A DNA stretch of 64,000 nt, from positions 1,374,047 through 1,438,046 of the forward strand of contig BFEA01000125.1 in NCBI GenBank assembly GCA_003427395.1, written 5' to 3'. Positions 60,401-63,672 of this stretch are shown piece after piece. The translations under genes were made by a program, and so were the position numbers. Every line of letters starts with the position of its first letter. Position 1 is the first letter of the stretch. The DNA is from Chara braunii (lineage: Eukaryota; Streptophyta; Charophyceae; Charales; Characeae). The notes below the pieces were generated by a model, which saw only the letters and a list, made by a program, of their open reading frames with translations, was not told where the DNA came from and ran no database searches.

Positions 60401-61837
60401 AAAGTAAATAACAAAGATAAAGCCAAAGGCAGAGTTGTTGTCCCAGTGTTCACGTTGGAAAGGAATCTGGGTGGAGTAATGGATAGATCCATTCAGTGAA
60501 GTAGCCACCAAAAGCATCGGTTTTCCTCGTCTTTGGACAGGGAGGCCAGTTTTTCAGAAGCCCTTTGTCATTCGTGAAGTGCTCGAGGAGAGGGACAGAT
60601 AGGTGCATTGGTGAATTAATGAATGTTCTGACAGTTCTGAACAGTGCCGCATAATATTCATTCTGAGATGTCCTCTTGTTCCTTTTTTTTCGTTTTCTTT
60701 TTGTTTTTTGTAAATGAGCAAACCGTCTTGTTGCTTTCTTTCCTGCCGTATAGGCAAAACGACCATGCTCACGGTGACCAACTTTGAATTAACATGGTTT
60801 CACCCTGATGCATAAGACAGAATGGACTTGCTCGAGGGAAAATATACATTCATTTTTTTCGCACTCTCCCTGATGCACTTCGTAATGCCTTCAGAGGGAC
60901 AGACATGGCCATTTGTCATGGCCCTCTGTAGGCTTCAGGGTGGTGAGAAATGACCCTCGTCTCTCTCTCCTCGTTTGCTGTCTTTTTTTCTCTGTTTCCT
61001 TCACCGTCCTTCTCTTTCCTTCATTTTGTCATTTTTGCAGTGAGAAACCGTCATTTTGCTCAGTTCATTCTAGTCAGGTGTGGGATTCCGTGGGAGTGTC
61101 AGGCTCAGTTGAGGTTTCACACAAGATATGCCACCGGGGTGGACGAAGCCCACATCCAGTGGCAATTTGGTTTGGCAATGGAGGTTGCAGCAAGCTGCGG
61201 GTGGGTTTAAGAGTGGCTGTAGAGCGGTCACCGTCTGGAAGAAGTCGACTCAAATCCTGTTCCCGATGTTCCATCTAGTCCCAACAACAGAGTGTCTGGG
61301 GGATGTCACACATGTTAACTTAGAAAAAGGGAATAACTAGTTATGATACTGTCAGGTGTGTGGAGCCATTTTCTTGATCAATCCATTGCCCAACTCCGTT
61401 GAATGACCGTACGACCTTTAACTTGTAGTTGCCCAGAAAAGAAGTGGATTGACCAGCTTGCTCCGGATCAAATGAAATGTACATTTTCACATCCGACATG
61501 CTCTTGAGAATGATGTCTGTCCATCGTATCCTCCGAATGTGAAGTTATGTTGTGCTGCATTCACTTCACAGCGTAACGACTCTTGTCCAGTGGAATTCAC
61601 AGAATTTGCAGCTGAAGAGCTTTTGATTCGGTGTTGTAATGATGGTGTAGTTTGGATTTTCTGGGAAAAACTTTGGACCAGTGATATTCTTGTAGCTGTC
61701 ATGAACTCGTGTCCTTTTCTCAAACAATGGTCGTTTTCACAGGAACTCTATGATGTGATACTTGCTGACGAGTTGAAAATGAGGGATGATGCTTCGCCTG
61801 GTAGCGTCAAGAGTCGGGCGAAAGATGAGGAAAAGAG
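7301..61837 (+). CDS. BIG5: BIG-type ARF guanine-nucleotide exchange factor (5' half, 23 exons)
   Basis: Large ARF-GEFs load GTP on ARF1-class GTPases at the trans-Golgi and early endosome, recruiting coats for secretion and recycling. The spliced frame shows a DCB region (residues about 15-300, with [11 protein letters not shown] and VNMVCSC), a linker with [16 protein letters not shown] (about 385-400), the HUS box VNYDCD (571-576), and a full Sec7 domain (about 713-905). Sec7 contains [18 protein letters not shown] with the catalytic glutamate E797, and [16 protein letters not shown]. Wording in the linker and Sec7 fits plant BIG5/MIN7 better than BIG1-4 or GNOM, from memory of the family. 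All 22 junctions keep phase. The family is about 1,700-1,800 residues long, so HDS1-4 must lie beyond the window. The exons make up about 2.7 kb of a 54.5 kb span, and the introns are filled with mobile DNA. Confidence 0.93.
7797..7846. repeat. (TC)n(TA)n microsatellite
   Basis: A CT run leads into TATATATA. Related TATATG-rich runs occur at 7552-7580 and 7652-7692. Confidence 0.9.
8572..8681. mobile_element. Foldback miniature element, family F, copy 1
   Basis: The 110-bp unit begins ACCGTCTTCCCCCGAACACA and ends with the near-exact inverse TGTGTTC...GGGAAGACGGT. It shares arms with copies at 10238, 38786 and 56186. Confidence 0.75.
9108..9418. repeat. Pyrimidine-rich CGCTCTC minisatellite
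   Basis: Irregular tandem CCGCTCTC and CCGCTTCCCGCCCCTCG units. They generate long chance frames of Leu/Ser/Pro/Ala or Gly/Glu/Arg that are not genes. Confidence 0.9.
10238..10356. mobile_element. Foldback miniature element, family F, copy 2
   Basis: Left arm TACCGTCTTCCCCTGAAAAC, then ACGCACCCTCAT; the right arm carries GAGGGTGCGTTGTGTTC. More diverged than copy 1. Confidence 0.7.
10480..10554 (+). pseudogene. U2 snRNA 5' fragment with A-tail
   Basis: Begins ATACCTTTGTCGGCCTTTTG and continues through GTGTAGTATCTGTTCTGGTC to AATATCTGA, the first ~65 nt of U2 including the branch-site-pairing GTAGTA. An A11 run follows. The rest of U2 is absent. This is a 3'-truncated retrocopy, not a working gene: the Sm site and stem-loops III-IV are missing. 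Confidence 0.85.
10696..10811. mobile_element. Foldback element of about 116 bp
   Basis: CCCCTTTTCACCTCAACCTT on the left and AGGTTGAGGTGATAAGGGG on the right are inverted copies; inner arms share GTGATGCGGC / GCCGCATCAC. Seen once in the window. Confidence 0.65.
11023..11116 (-). pseudogene. U6 snRNA retrocopy (a), 5'-truncated, A-tail
   Basis: On the minus strand it reads AAAATTGGAACGATACAGAG, then AAGATTAGCATGGGCCCTGC, then GCAAAGACGACAGGC, followed by A19. The 5' stem is missing and the 3' end is degenerate, so it is non-functional. Confidence 0.85.
11117..13144. other. Intron 1 segment without recognised element
   Basis: Contains imperfect GTCGTGGATGGAT repeats (11260-11335), T runs and chance frames only. 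Confidence 0.4.
13145..13395. repeat. Tandem duplication, unit of about 120 bp
   Basis: Two diverged units share CACCACCATG.AAGTGCTTCT, TGTCTGATG.AAATCCCCTC and CAACCTGGTTTGCTTGCC. The second unit carries about 20 extra bases. Confidence 0.8.
13478..13541 (+). mobile_element. tRNA-like SINE head
   Basis: A-box-like TAGCTCAGTTGG and B-box-like GGTCGAATCC lie at tRNA spacing on the + strand. No cloverleaf can be completed. Probably a SINE remnant related to those at 5850 and 22740. Confidence 0.4.
13633..13697. repeat. 22-bp tandem repeat, three units
   Basis: CCCTTCAATTGATCACGTTA plus AT, repeated in tandem; the third unit is modified. Confidence 0.9.
14579..14704. repeat. 42-bp minisatellite, three units
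   Basis: Nearly perfect 42-bp units (14 codons; [12 protein letters not shown] in one frame). The length is divisible by three, so frames stay open across it, but there is no flanking coding support. Confidence 0.9.
14936..15213. repeat. 141-bp direct tandem duplication
   Basis: Two units beginning TTGACCTGCTAACAACCCTT and ending with ATGATGAAATACAAAGGACC; roughly 90% alike. Confidence 0.85.
15552..15752. mobile_element. TTAA-flanked miniature element, copy a
   Basis: Ends ACCACCAGTACTTGGCCCA and its exact inverse, bounded by TTAA at 15548-15551 and 15753-15756. Interior GC-rich with short palindromes (CGGGGCGTTGCCGTTAACGC). Confidence 0.8.
16412..16612. mobile_element. TTAA-flanked miniature element, copy b
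   Basis: The reverse-oriented counterpart of copy a inside the right arm of the long inverted repeat; TTAA on both sides (16408-16411, 16613-16616). Confidence 0.8.
17124..17214. mobile_element. Foldback element of about 90 bp
   Basis: GAAAATGGCCAGG on the left and CTTGCCATTTTC on the right; inner arms TTCACGAAGGTGG and CCACCTTCTGTGTGAA also pair. Confidence 0.55.
17314..17511. mobile_element. TTAA-flanked miniature element, copy c
   Basis: The same 19-bp ends as copies a and b with a different interior that itself contains inverted words (GGCTGGCGCCGCCAGCC). TTAA at 17310-17313 and 17512-17515. Confidence 0.8.
18006..18152. mobile_element. TTAA-flanked miniature element, copy d (diverged)
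   Basis: Left ACACCAGTAGACCCCAG, right AAACTGGTGGT, TTAA on both sides (18002-18005, 18153-18156). The repeated words ACACTGGTAAGAGCCTGACT around it occur again at 18181 and 19130. Confidence 0.65.
18602..18805. repeat. (GT)n(GA)n compound microsatellite with N
   Basis: About 100 bp of GT followed by 105 bp of GA; one N at 18738. Length is probably unreliable. Confidence 0.95.
18996..19182. mobile_element. TTAA-type composite element, copy e
   Basis: Left ACCATCAGTTTTCCCGAAGC, right inverse GCTTCGGGAAAACTGGTGGT, TTAA at 18992-18995 and 19183-19186. A second left end (ACCACCAGTTTTCCTGAAGC) lies inside at about 19041, so one copy sits in or beside another. Confidence 0.7.
19187..20025. other. 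End of intron 1
   Basis: Starts with a partial TTAA-type end (ACCGCTAGTACATGGCCC). The rest shows no recognised element; CCATCCATCCGTC-type repeats lie at 19940-20010. Confidence 0.45.
20026..20119 (+). CDS. BIG5: Exon 2 (Ala/Ser/Glu linker)
   Basis: Encodes residues 52-82, a low-complexity stretch ending SSETTEEIE. It is supported mainly by phase: the incoming G and the outgoing GA fit exons 1 and 3 exactly. The donor is GTGAGT at 20120. A second acceptor, TTCTTCTAG ending at 20046, is also in phase and would drop seven residues; I cannot choose firmly. Intron 2 (20120-21922) holds a GA microsatellite and a 134-bp tandem array. Confidence 0.65.
20465..20540. repeat. (GA)n microsatellite
   Basis: 38 GA units in intron 2. 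Confidence 0.95.
21029..21425. repeat. Tandem array, about 134-bp unit, three copies
   Basis: Units begin AAAATCATGTTTGATTG and end GAGCAGCCTGCAACAGA; one N at 21142. Copies two and three are most alike. Confidence 0.85.
21923..22235 (+). CDS. BIG5: Exon 3 (acidic linker and DCB helix)
   Basis: Encodes residues 83-187. A Ser/Pro/Glu-rich linker is followed by [20 protein letters not shown] and VETALDCMH, matching the conserved DCB helix before the KLIA.GHL motif. The acceptor is GTGCTGCAG and the donor GTGAGT. Intron 3 (22236-25768) holds a SINE; the rest shows no recognised feature. Confidence 0.92.
22740..22990 (-). mobile_element. tRNA-derived SINE (copy 2)
   Basis: The minus-strand head has A box TAGCTCAGTTGG (22976-22965) and B box GGTTCGATTTC (22931-22921), followed by a body of about 170 bp. 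The head is close to that of the SINE at 5850-6080. The tRNA-like part lacks a good acceptor stem. Confidence 0.65.
22991..25768. other. Rest of intron 3
   Basis: No recognised element or coding match; only chance frames. Confidence 0.4.
25769..25893 (+). CDS. BIG5: Exon 4 ([14 protein letters not shown])
   Basis: Encodes [17 protein letters not shown] and [16 protein letters not shown], diagnostic of BIG DCB domains. Acceptor CTCCAG, donor GTCAGT, phase 0 in and 2 out. Intron 4 (25894-27252) contains the poly-G/GA run with an N gap near 26.6 kb. Confidence 0.94.
26582..26704. repeat. G56 run, five N, (GA)n
   Basis: A 56-base G homopolymer runs into a 5-N gap and then about 31 GA units. Probably partly artefactual. 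Confidence 0.9.
27253..27311 (+). CDS. BIG5: Exon 5 ([12 protein letters not shown])
   Basis: A 59-bp exon encoding [20 protein letters not shown]. Acceptor TGTGCAG, donor GTAAAC. Phase 2 in and 1 out joins both neighbours exactly. Intron 5 (27312-28011) shows no recognised feature. Confidence 0.9.
28012..28069 (+). CDS. BIG5: Exon 6 ([19 protein letters not shown])
   Basis: A 58-bp exon with [19 protein letters not shown], the highly conserved VHG..LL..IR.CYNI block. Acceptor TTTTGCAG, donor GTAAGA. Intron 6 (28070-28755) shows nothing notable. Confidence 0.95.
28756..28852 (+). CDS. BIG5: Exon 7 ([15 protein letters not shown])
   Basis: Encodes [20 protein letters not shown] followed by [12 protein letters not shown], matching the VNQ..AKA.L.QM..IVFRRME block. 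The acceptor is a tandem GAGCAG: a start at 28756 gives LSSKN, a start at 28759 gives LSKN. The longer form agrees better with the family. Donor GTACGT. Intron 7 (28853-32576) is 3.7 kb, mostly without recognised features. A 64-bp repeat occurs at 32041 and 32212. Confidence 0.94.
28853..32040. other. Most of intron 7
   Basis: No coding match to the host gene and no clear element. 31150-31290 contains tRNA B-box-like words on both strands (GGGTTCAAAC; GGGCTCGATCCC), possibly SINE debris. Confidence 0.35.
32041..32275. repeat. Direct repeat of 64 bp, spaced 171 bp
   Basis: CAGTCTCGTCTTGGTTATGC with CGGCTGACCGTCCCGTCGGC and CGTCATAACGGACGAAAG occurs at 32041-32106 and again at 32212-32275. Confidence 0.85.
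32577..32876 (+). CDS. BIG5: Exon 8 (DCB-HUS linker, [16 protein letters not shown])
   Basis: 100 codons, phase 0 on both sides. A Gly/Ser-rich variable linker ends in [16 protein letters not shown], a block I know from BIG5-type proteins (SVEELQNLAGGADIK) and not from BIG1-4. Acceptor TTGACAG, donor GTACGT. Intron 8 (32877-34633) begins with a U6 snRNA retrocopy in a pyrimidine tract and also holds a short tandem repeat. Confidence 0.93.
32961..33091 (-). pseudogene. U6 snRNA retrocopy (b), full length, A34 tail
   Basis: Minus strand: GTCCTTCGGGACATCCGTTA from 33091, then the complete U6 core (AACGATACAGAGAAGATTAG, ATGACACGCATAAATCG) to GGTCCAAAT at 32995, then A34. A pol III U6 gene ends in T, not A. 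An 18-bp direct repeat flanks it (32942-32959 and 33091-33108), though inside a pyrimidine tract. Confidence 0.9.
33092..33178. repeat. TCTTTTCTTC pyrimidine repeat
   Basis: Tandem TTCTTCTCTTT units next to the U6 copy. Confidence 0.9.
33856..34041. repeat. 58-bp tandem repeat, three units
   Basis: Two near-identical units with TGTACGTGTCAGTGTTGTGA and ATATCTGAGAATGGATGGGG, preceded by one diverged unit. Confidence 0.8.
34634..34689 (+). CDS. BIG5: Exon 9 (GLEAALDKA)
   Basis: Encodes [18 protein letters not shown], the continuation of the ADIKGLEAVLDKA block of BIG5. Acceptor CTCTCAG, donor GTGAGT, phase 0 in and 2 out. Intron 9 (34690-36295) carries hAT copy 1 and a foldback element. Confidence 0.93.
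35557..35992 (+). mobile_element. hAT-type miniature element, copy 1
   Basis: Ends CTGGGTTGCATACC and the inverse GGTATGCAACACTG. Target duplication TCTCACAA / TCTCACAG, 8 bp. Subterminal CCGACC/GGTCGG words; interior is a G-rich minisatellite (GGGGGTATTGGGGG). Lies in intron 9. Confidence 0.85.
36006..36120. mobile_element. Foldback element of about 115 bp
   Basis: CTACATCATAAACTGCGGAC and GACATGTC-type arms pair with ...GTCTGCACTTTATGATGTAG at the right end. Begins six bases after the hAT target duplication. Confidence 0.75.
36296..36365 (+). CDS. BIG5: Exon 10 (HUS start: [12 protein letters not shown])
   Basis: Encodes [20 protein letters not shown] then LCK, the conserved entry into the HUS domain. 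Acceptor TGCCAG, donor GTGAGT. Intron 10 (36366-37857) holds a CA / 95-N / AG microsatellite and a TC-C run. Confidence 0.95.
36901..37158. repeat. (CA)n, 95-N gap, (AG)n
   Basis: 103 bp of CA, N at 37004-37098, 60 bp of AG. The gap is a failed assembly through a compound microsatellite. Confidence 0.95.
37698..37750. repeat. (TC)n then C20
   Basis: CT repeat running into a 20-base C run. Confidence 0.9.
37858..37926 (+). CDS. BIG5: Exon 11 ([13 protein letters not shown])
   Basis: 23 codons, [20 protein letters not shown] then FLQ, matching the TK.R.LSLELLQ block. Acceptor CTATCAG, donor GTATGT. Intron 11 (37927-39250) has a foldback element at 38786 and short direct repeats near 39030-39090. 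Confidence 0.94.
38786..38896. mobile_element. Foldback miniature element, family F, copy 3
   Basis: CTACCTTCTTCACCC on the left and GGGTGAAGAAGGTAG on the right; arms of about 46 bp around a ~17-bp loop. The right arm's complement CCCGAATACAACGTAC aligns with CCCGAACACAACGCAC of copy 1. Confidence 0.8.
39251..39373 (+). CDS. BIG5: Exon 12 ([15 protein letters not shown])
   Basis: 41 codons, phase 0 on both sides: [20 protein letters not shown], then [14 protein letters not shown] and VPAIFQ. Acceptor TCTTCAG, donor GTAAAT. Intron 12 (39374-39982) shows nothing notable. Confidence 0.95.
39983..40036 (+). CDS. BIG5: Exon 13 ([17 protein letters not shown])
   Basis: 18 codons, [18 protein letters not shown]. 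Acceptor TGTACAG; the donor GTCTGC is weak in its outer positions. Intron 13 (40037-41270) includes a GGGAGG run, an exact duplication with NN, and a G/C-rich miniature element. Confidence 0.95.
40098..40128. repeat. (GGGAGG)n repeat
   Basis: About five GGGAGG units in intron 13. Confidence 0.9.
40361..40597. repeat. 120-bp exact duplication with NN
   Basis: 40361-40478 and 40481-40597 differ almost only at the NN (40419-40420). Most likely an uncollapsed contig overlap. Confidence 0.85.
40650..40985. mobile_element. Miniature element with CCCGGGC-rich ends
   Basis: Both ends are rich in GCCCGGG words in opposite orientation, around an AT-rich core (40740-40910). The core resembles 4940-5090 (shared pattern TGTTRTGTA, AATACAA, CTTTGG, TCA, AATTCC). 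Confidence 0.45.
41271..41359 (+). CDS. BIG5: Exon 14 ([15 protein letters not shown])
   Basis: [18 protein letters not shown] then [12 protein letters not shown]. Acceptor CAACAG, donor GTTTGT, phase 0 in and 2 out. Intron 14 (41360-43128) shows nothing I recognise apart from short local repeats. Confidence 0.96.
43129..43225 (+). CDS. BIG5: Exon 15 (HUS box VNYDCD)
   Basis: [17 protein letters not shown] then [16 protein letters not shown]. The HUS box NYDCD is encoded at 43181-43195; it mediates the contact with the DCB domain in large ARF-GEFs. Acceptor TTCTATAG, donor GTAAGT. Intron 15 (43226-45163) holds a TTAA-type element near 43584-43960. Confidence 0.97.
43584..43960. mobile_element. 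TTAA-type element, diverged long copy
   Basis: Left TTAAACCACCTGTCCCC; right GGGAGACTGGTGGTTTGA. Same outer end as the intron 1 family, but 370 bp and with a mutated right flank. Confidence 0.5.
45164..45262 (+). CDS. BIG5: Exon 16 ([16 protein letters not shown])
   Basis: 33 codons, [20 protein letters not shown] then [13 protein letters not shown]. Acceptor GTGTAG, donor GTACGT. Intron 16 (45263-46704) holds two U6 retrocopies. Confidence 0.93.
45949..45996 (+). pseudogene. U6 snRNA relic (c), internal deletion
   Basis: GTGCCTTTCAGGACATTTGT, AAAATTGGAGTGATACAGAG, then a jump from AAGAT to GACACGTAAATA: about 28 bases around GCATGGCCCC are lost. Confidence 0.75.
46065..46135 (+). pseudogene. 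U6 snRNA retrocopy (d), 5'-truncated, with target duplication
   Basis: GAACGATACAGAGAAGATTG, GCATGGCCCCTGCGCAAGGA, through GAGAAATGGTCCAAATT. The first ~30 nt are missing; an A-rich tail follows. AAGAAAGAGAAACGGC (46049-46064) and AAGAAAGTGAAACGGC (46161-46176) are a 15/16 target duplication. Confidence 0.88.
46705..46983 (+). CDS. BIG5: Exon 17 (CLVTTMKSL, variable linker, [14 protein letters not shown])
   Basis: 93 codons. [15 protein letters not shown] is followed by a variable Ser/Glu/Asp linker and then [17 protein letters not shown], just ahead of Sec7. Donor GTGAGC at 46984. A second GTGAGT lies nine bases earlier (46975) and is also in frame, omitting VSE; family conservation supports the downstream site. 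Intron 17 (46984-50043) holds a hAT relic near 48.1-48.3 kb and otherwise no recognised feature. Confidence 0.93.
48079..48290 (-). mobile_element. hAT-type element relic
   Basis: ACCAACCAGCCGACCGGTTG and, later, CGGATTTGGCTCTACTCAG and CAGATTTGAAAAAGAATTCA follow the order seen in copy 4. The TIRs and G-rich core are gone. Confidence 0.45.
48291..50043. other. Rest of intron 17
   Basis: No match to the host protein and no recognised element. Confidence 0.35.
50044..50154 (+). CDS. BIG5: Exon 18 (Sec7 start)
   Basis: 37 codons: [20 protein letters not shown], then [17 protein letters not shown], the first Sec7 helices. Acceptor GTTACCAG. The donor is AAG|GCAAGC, a GC donor: exon 19 joins in phase and no GT lies nearby in frame. 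Intron 18 (50155-52561) holds hAT copy 2, a CA run and a 70-N gap. Confidence 0.94.
50277..50971 (+). mobile_element. hAT-type miniature element, copy 2
   Basis: Ends CAGGGTTGCATCC and GGTGCAACCCTG with a perfect 8-bp target duplication CTGCCGAG (50269-50276, 50972-50979). The core carries an extra AT-rich block (about 50566-50785) absent from other copies. Confidence 0.9.
51350..51435. repeat. (CA)n microsatellite
   Basis: About 40 CA units in intron 18. Confidence 0.95.
51621..51748. repeat. 70-N gap flanked by a 29-bp duplication
   Basis: ACTGAATGAGGTTTGTGTCT plus GTGGTGTCT lies on both sides of the N run (51650-51719); probably a gap that should be closed or shortened. Confidence 0.85.
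52562..52705 (+). CDS. BIG5: Exon 19 (Sec7 core with catalytic glutamate)
   Basis: 48 codons: [20 protein letters not shown], then [20 protein letters not shown], then AGFRLPGE. The last codon (52703-52705) is E797, the glutamic finger that drives GDP out of ARF. Acceptor CGACAG, donor GTAGGT. Intron 19 (52706-54259) shows no recognised feature. Confidence 0.98.
54260..54300 (+). CDS. BIG5: Exon 20 (Sec7: [14 protein letters not shown])
   Basis: A 41-bp exon, [14 protein letters not shown], directly following the catalytic LPGE. Acceptor CACTCAG, donor GTGCGT, phase 0 in and 2 out. Intron 20 (54301-56443) holds a foldback element near 56.2 kb. Confidence 0.97.
56186..56263. mobile_element. 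Foldback miniature element, family F, copy 4 (short)
   Basis: TACTTTCTTCCCTCGAACAC and the inverse GTTGTGTTCGGGAAATAAGG around a short loop; arms match copy 1. Confidence 0.6.
56444..56543 (+). CDS. BIG5: Exon 21 (Sec7 motif 2)
   Basis: [20 protein letters not shown] then [14 protein letters not shown]: the hydrophobic ARF-binding groove and Sec7 motif 2. Acceptor ATGCAG; donor GTACGG. Intron 21 (56544-59310) holds a 42-bp and a 145-bp duplication beside single Ns, an unassigned open frame and a U6 relic. Confidence 0.98.
57229..57311. repeat. 42-bp duplication with N
   Basis: AGCGATAGCCCAGTTGTGTT and the following 20 bases occur twice in tandem with N57269 at the junction. Confidence 0.85.
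57601..58302 (+). other. Unassigned open frame of 233 codons in intron 21
   Basis: Open on the host strand but without resemblance to any protein I know. It is rich in Phe, Leu, Ser and Cys, as pyrimidine-rich DNA gives. A weak internal repeat (CATCCT..G.GTTT.AACATGGAAGG at about 57838 and 57952) explains part of it. Not considered a gene. Confidence 0.2.
58761..59050. repeat. 145-bp duplication with N
   Basis: The unit from AGAGGAAC to GAACATGTGGGAC.TGAA is present twice, N58892 in the first. Few differences. Probably an assembly duplication. Confidence 0.85.
59158..59223 (+). pseudogene. U6 snRNA relic (e), A-tail
   Basis: AAACTGGAACAATGCAGGGA, AGACCAAGGATGACAAGCGC, AAATTGAGGAATGGT, then A9. 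Lacks GCATGGCCCCTGC and the 5' stem. Confidence 0.7.
59311..59409 (+). CDS. BIG5: Exon 22 (Sec7: [13 protein letters not shown])
   Basis: 33 codons, [20 protein letters not shown], then [18 protein letters not shown]..+.F.RM is the BIG5-type wording. Acceptor ATGCAG, donor GTCAGA. Intron 22 (59410-61742) holds hAT copy 3. Confidence 0.96.
59788..60280 (+). mobile_element. hAT-type miniature element, copy 3
   Basis: Ends CAGGGTTGCATAGC and GTGTGCAACACTG, perfect 8-bp target duplication ACCAATGG (59780-59787, 60281-60288). G-rich core, then CCCCGACCGGTAGGTGCCGA near the right end. Confidence 0.92.
60281..61742. other. Rest of intron 22
   Basis: A half TTAA-type end (TTAAACCACTGGCATCC, 60325) is the only element-like sequence. 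No other feature. Confidence 0.4.
61743..61837 (+). CDS. BIG5: Exon 23 ([16 protein letters not shown]), last seen
   Basis: Encodes [16 protein letters not shown] then a charged tail ending KDEEK, matching EIYDSIVQEEIKLKDD after Sec7. Acceptor TTTCACAG. I end it at GTGCGT (61838, phase 2), where the family continues with R-GG. A later GTAAAC at 61893 is open in frame but its 17 extra residues do not match the family. The next exon was not found before 64000. Confidence 0.88.
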
Positions 61838-62272
61838 GTGCGTGCAAGTTGTTATTCCATCTATACTTCCCATGGAACTGATCGGGTTGGAGGTAAACCA
61901 AAGAGAGTTCCGAGGTGGTTTGAATGTTTTCTCTTGAAAAGGGAGTGGCAAGGCTAAAGTTTGAGCAATGTTCATAGCTCCGCCACTTCCGCAGCAAATG
62001 TGGTTCTGGCTATGGTAACTGGAGTGGACTCTTAAAACGTTGGCCAGTTGACAGCTGCTCCTTTTATTACTACTTCTCCAGAACCATTTTAATTAGGAAG
62101 GGAATCCCTCAAGCTTGGCTTGCTTTTATCATGGTTACTCCAGAGCATTCAGATAAATGGATTTTGAAAAGGCAGGGTAAATCCGATAGGACAAGTCACG
62201 AGCACACCAGCAGTTACTTTTGCTCACAGAGGGGATTGGATGGATCAAAATGCAGGCAGGGAGGCATGCGCA

Positions 62273-62273
62273 C

Positions 62274-62307
<34 letters not shown>

Positions 62308-62378
62308 GACAGAGAGAGACAGAGAGAGACAGAGAGAGACAGAGAGAGACAGAGAGAGACAGAGAGAGAGAGACAGAG

Positions 62379-62422
<44 letters not shown>

Positions 62423-62423
62423 N

Positions 62424-62489
<66 letters not shown>
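62273..62489. repeat. (GA)n with (GAGAGACA)n, one N
   Basis: Over 200 bp; N at 62423. Gives chance RE-repeat and SL-repeat frames. Confidence 0.95.
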
Positions 62490-62493
<4 letters not shown>

Positions 62494-62852
62494 GCGGCTT
62501 CATGGCCAGCCTCCAGAAAACGGGAAAGGCTTAACTGAGCAAACGTCAATGTCCTCTACCTTCTCAGGCTGGCAAGGCCAAACTCAGCGTGATTCAAGCC
62601 CGACCTTGATGGAAATTCTGATCGACATGTACGTGAGTATCCCTTAGCACGGCAAGGGGAAATGGCCCATCAGTCTGGCCTGATGATCGTACTGATGTTT
62701 GTTTATTGCAGGAAGACGATAGGGAATGCCTGCAGGCTCTCTTTTGGTGCTGCCATTTTGCAGGCTCAAAAGATGTTGGCCTGGTTCAGATGACTGCCGG
62801 GGAGCAAAAAAAACGCCTTGGGCATGCCATGGTTGAGATAAGTGCTGGAGAC

Positions 62853-63361
62853 CAGTGTTGCATACCCAGACGGTCGACGGCCCTTGACTGGTCGGCACCT
62901 ACCGGTCGGGATTCGTCAGCACCAGGCAAAAAAAAAAAAAAAAAAGTTTTTTATATTTTTTTTCAGTTTTTTAAACCCTGAATAACCCCACCAACACCCC
63001 CATACACCCCACCAACACCCCCATGCACCCCACCAATACCCCCGTATACCACCCCCCCACCCCCCCCACACCCCCATACACCCCACCAACACCCCCATGC
63101 ACCCCACCAATACCCCCGTATACCACCCCTATACCCCCTATACACTCCTAAACCCCCCCTGTACCCCCCCGCCCCCCCAATCCCCAAAAGTTTCTCAGCG
63201 GATTTGGGCTGTACTCAGCAAGTACAGTACAGCCCCCCAAAAAATTCAGTGGATGCCACTGGATGGTTGTTTTCTGACTGGCCGGCAGACTGCCAATCGG
63301 TCGGCCCTACTGGTCGGCTGCAATACGGTTGGCGGTCGGGGTCGGCAGGTATGCAACCCTG
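62853..63361 (-). mobile_element. hAT-type miniature element, copy 4 (reverse)
   Basis: Ends CAGTGTTGCATACCC and GGTATGCAACCCTG, opposite in orientation to copies 1-3. Flanks CTGGAGAC / CTGGGACC are an imperfect duplication. The C-rich core is a tandem CCCCACCAACACCCCCATRC array. Confidence 0.85.
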
Positions 63362-63672
63362 CTGGGACCTAAAAAAATGCTTGGCTGATTCCTCCCCCTC
63401 CTCCCATCTCTGCCCCCTTGCAGTTGATCTGCTCTACCGTGTGAGCAGGGATCCGGCCGGACTGTCTCTGCAGCCCGCTGCGAACAGACCGGATGGCAGT
63501 CCGGCTTTAAAGATCTGTAACCATGGCTGTCAATTATACCCCCCAACCCTCGGTGCACTTAATGTGCTGACTTCTGGAGAGGGATCGTGCAGGTGGTCAG
63601 CACAGCCAACTCTGAATCGACCAGATGGCTGCCACGCCGGACAGATCGCAACCGAGGCTTTTGAGTGCTCTG

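Noticed and set aside
62567-62636. A possible exon after TCTCAG at 62566
   Set aside because: In the required phase it meets a TGA after a few codons, and the other frames lack homology.
62711-62770. A possible exon 24 after ATTGCAG (EDDRECLQALFW or, in the other phase, KTIGNACRLSFG)
   Set aside because: Neither reading resembles the post-Sec7 region of BIG proteins.
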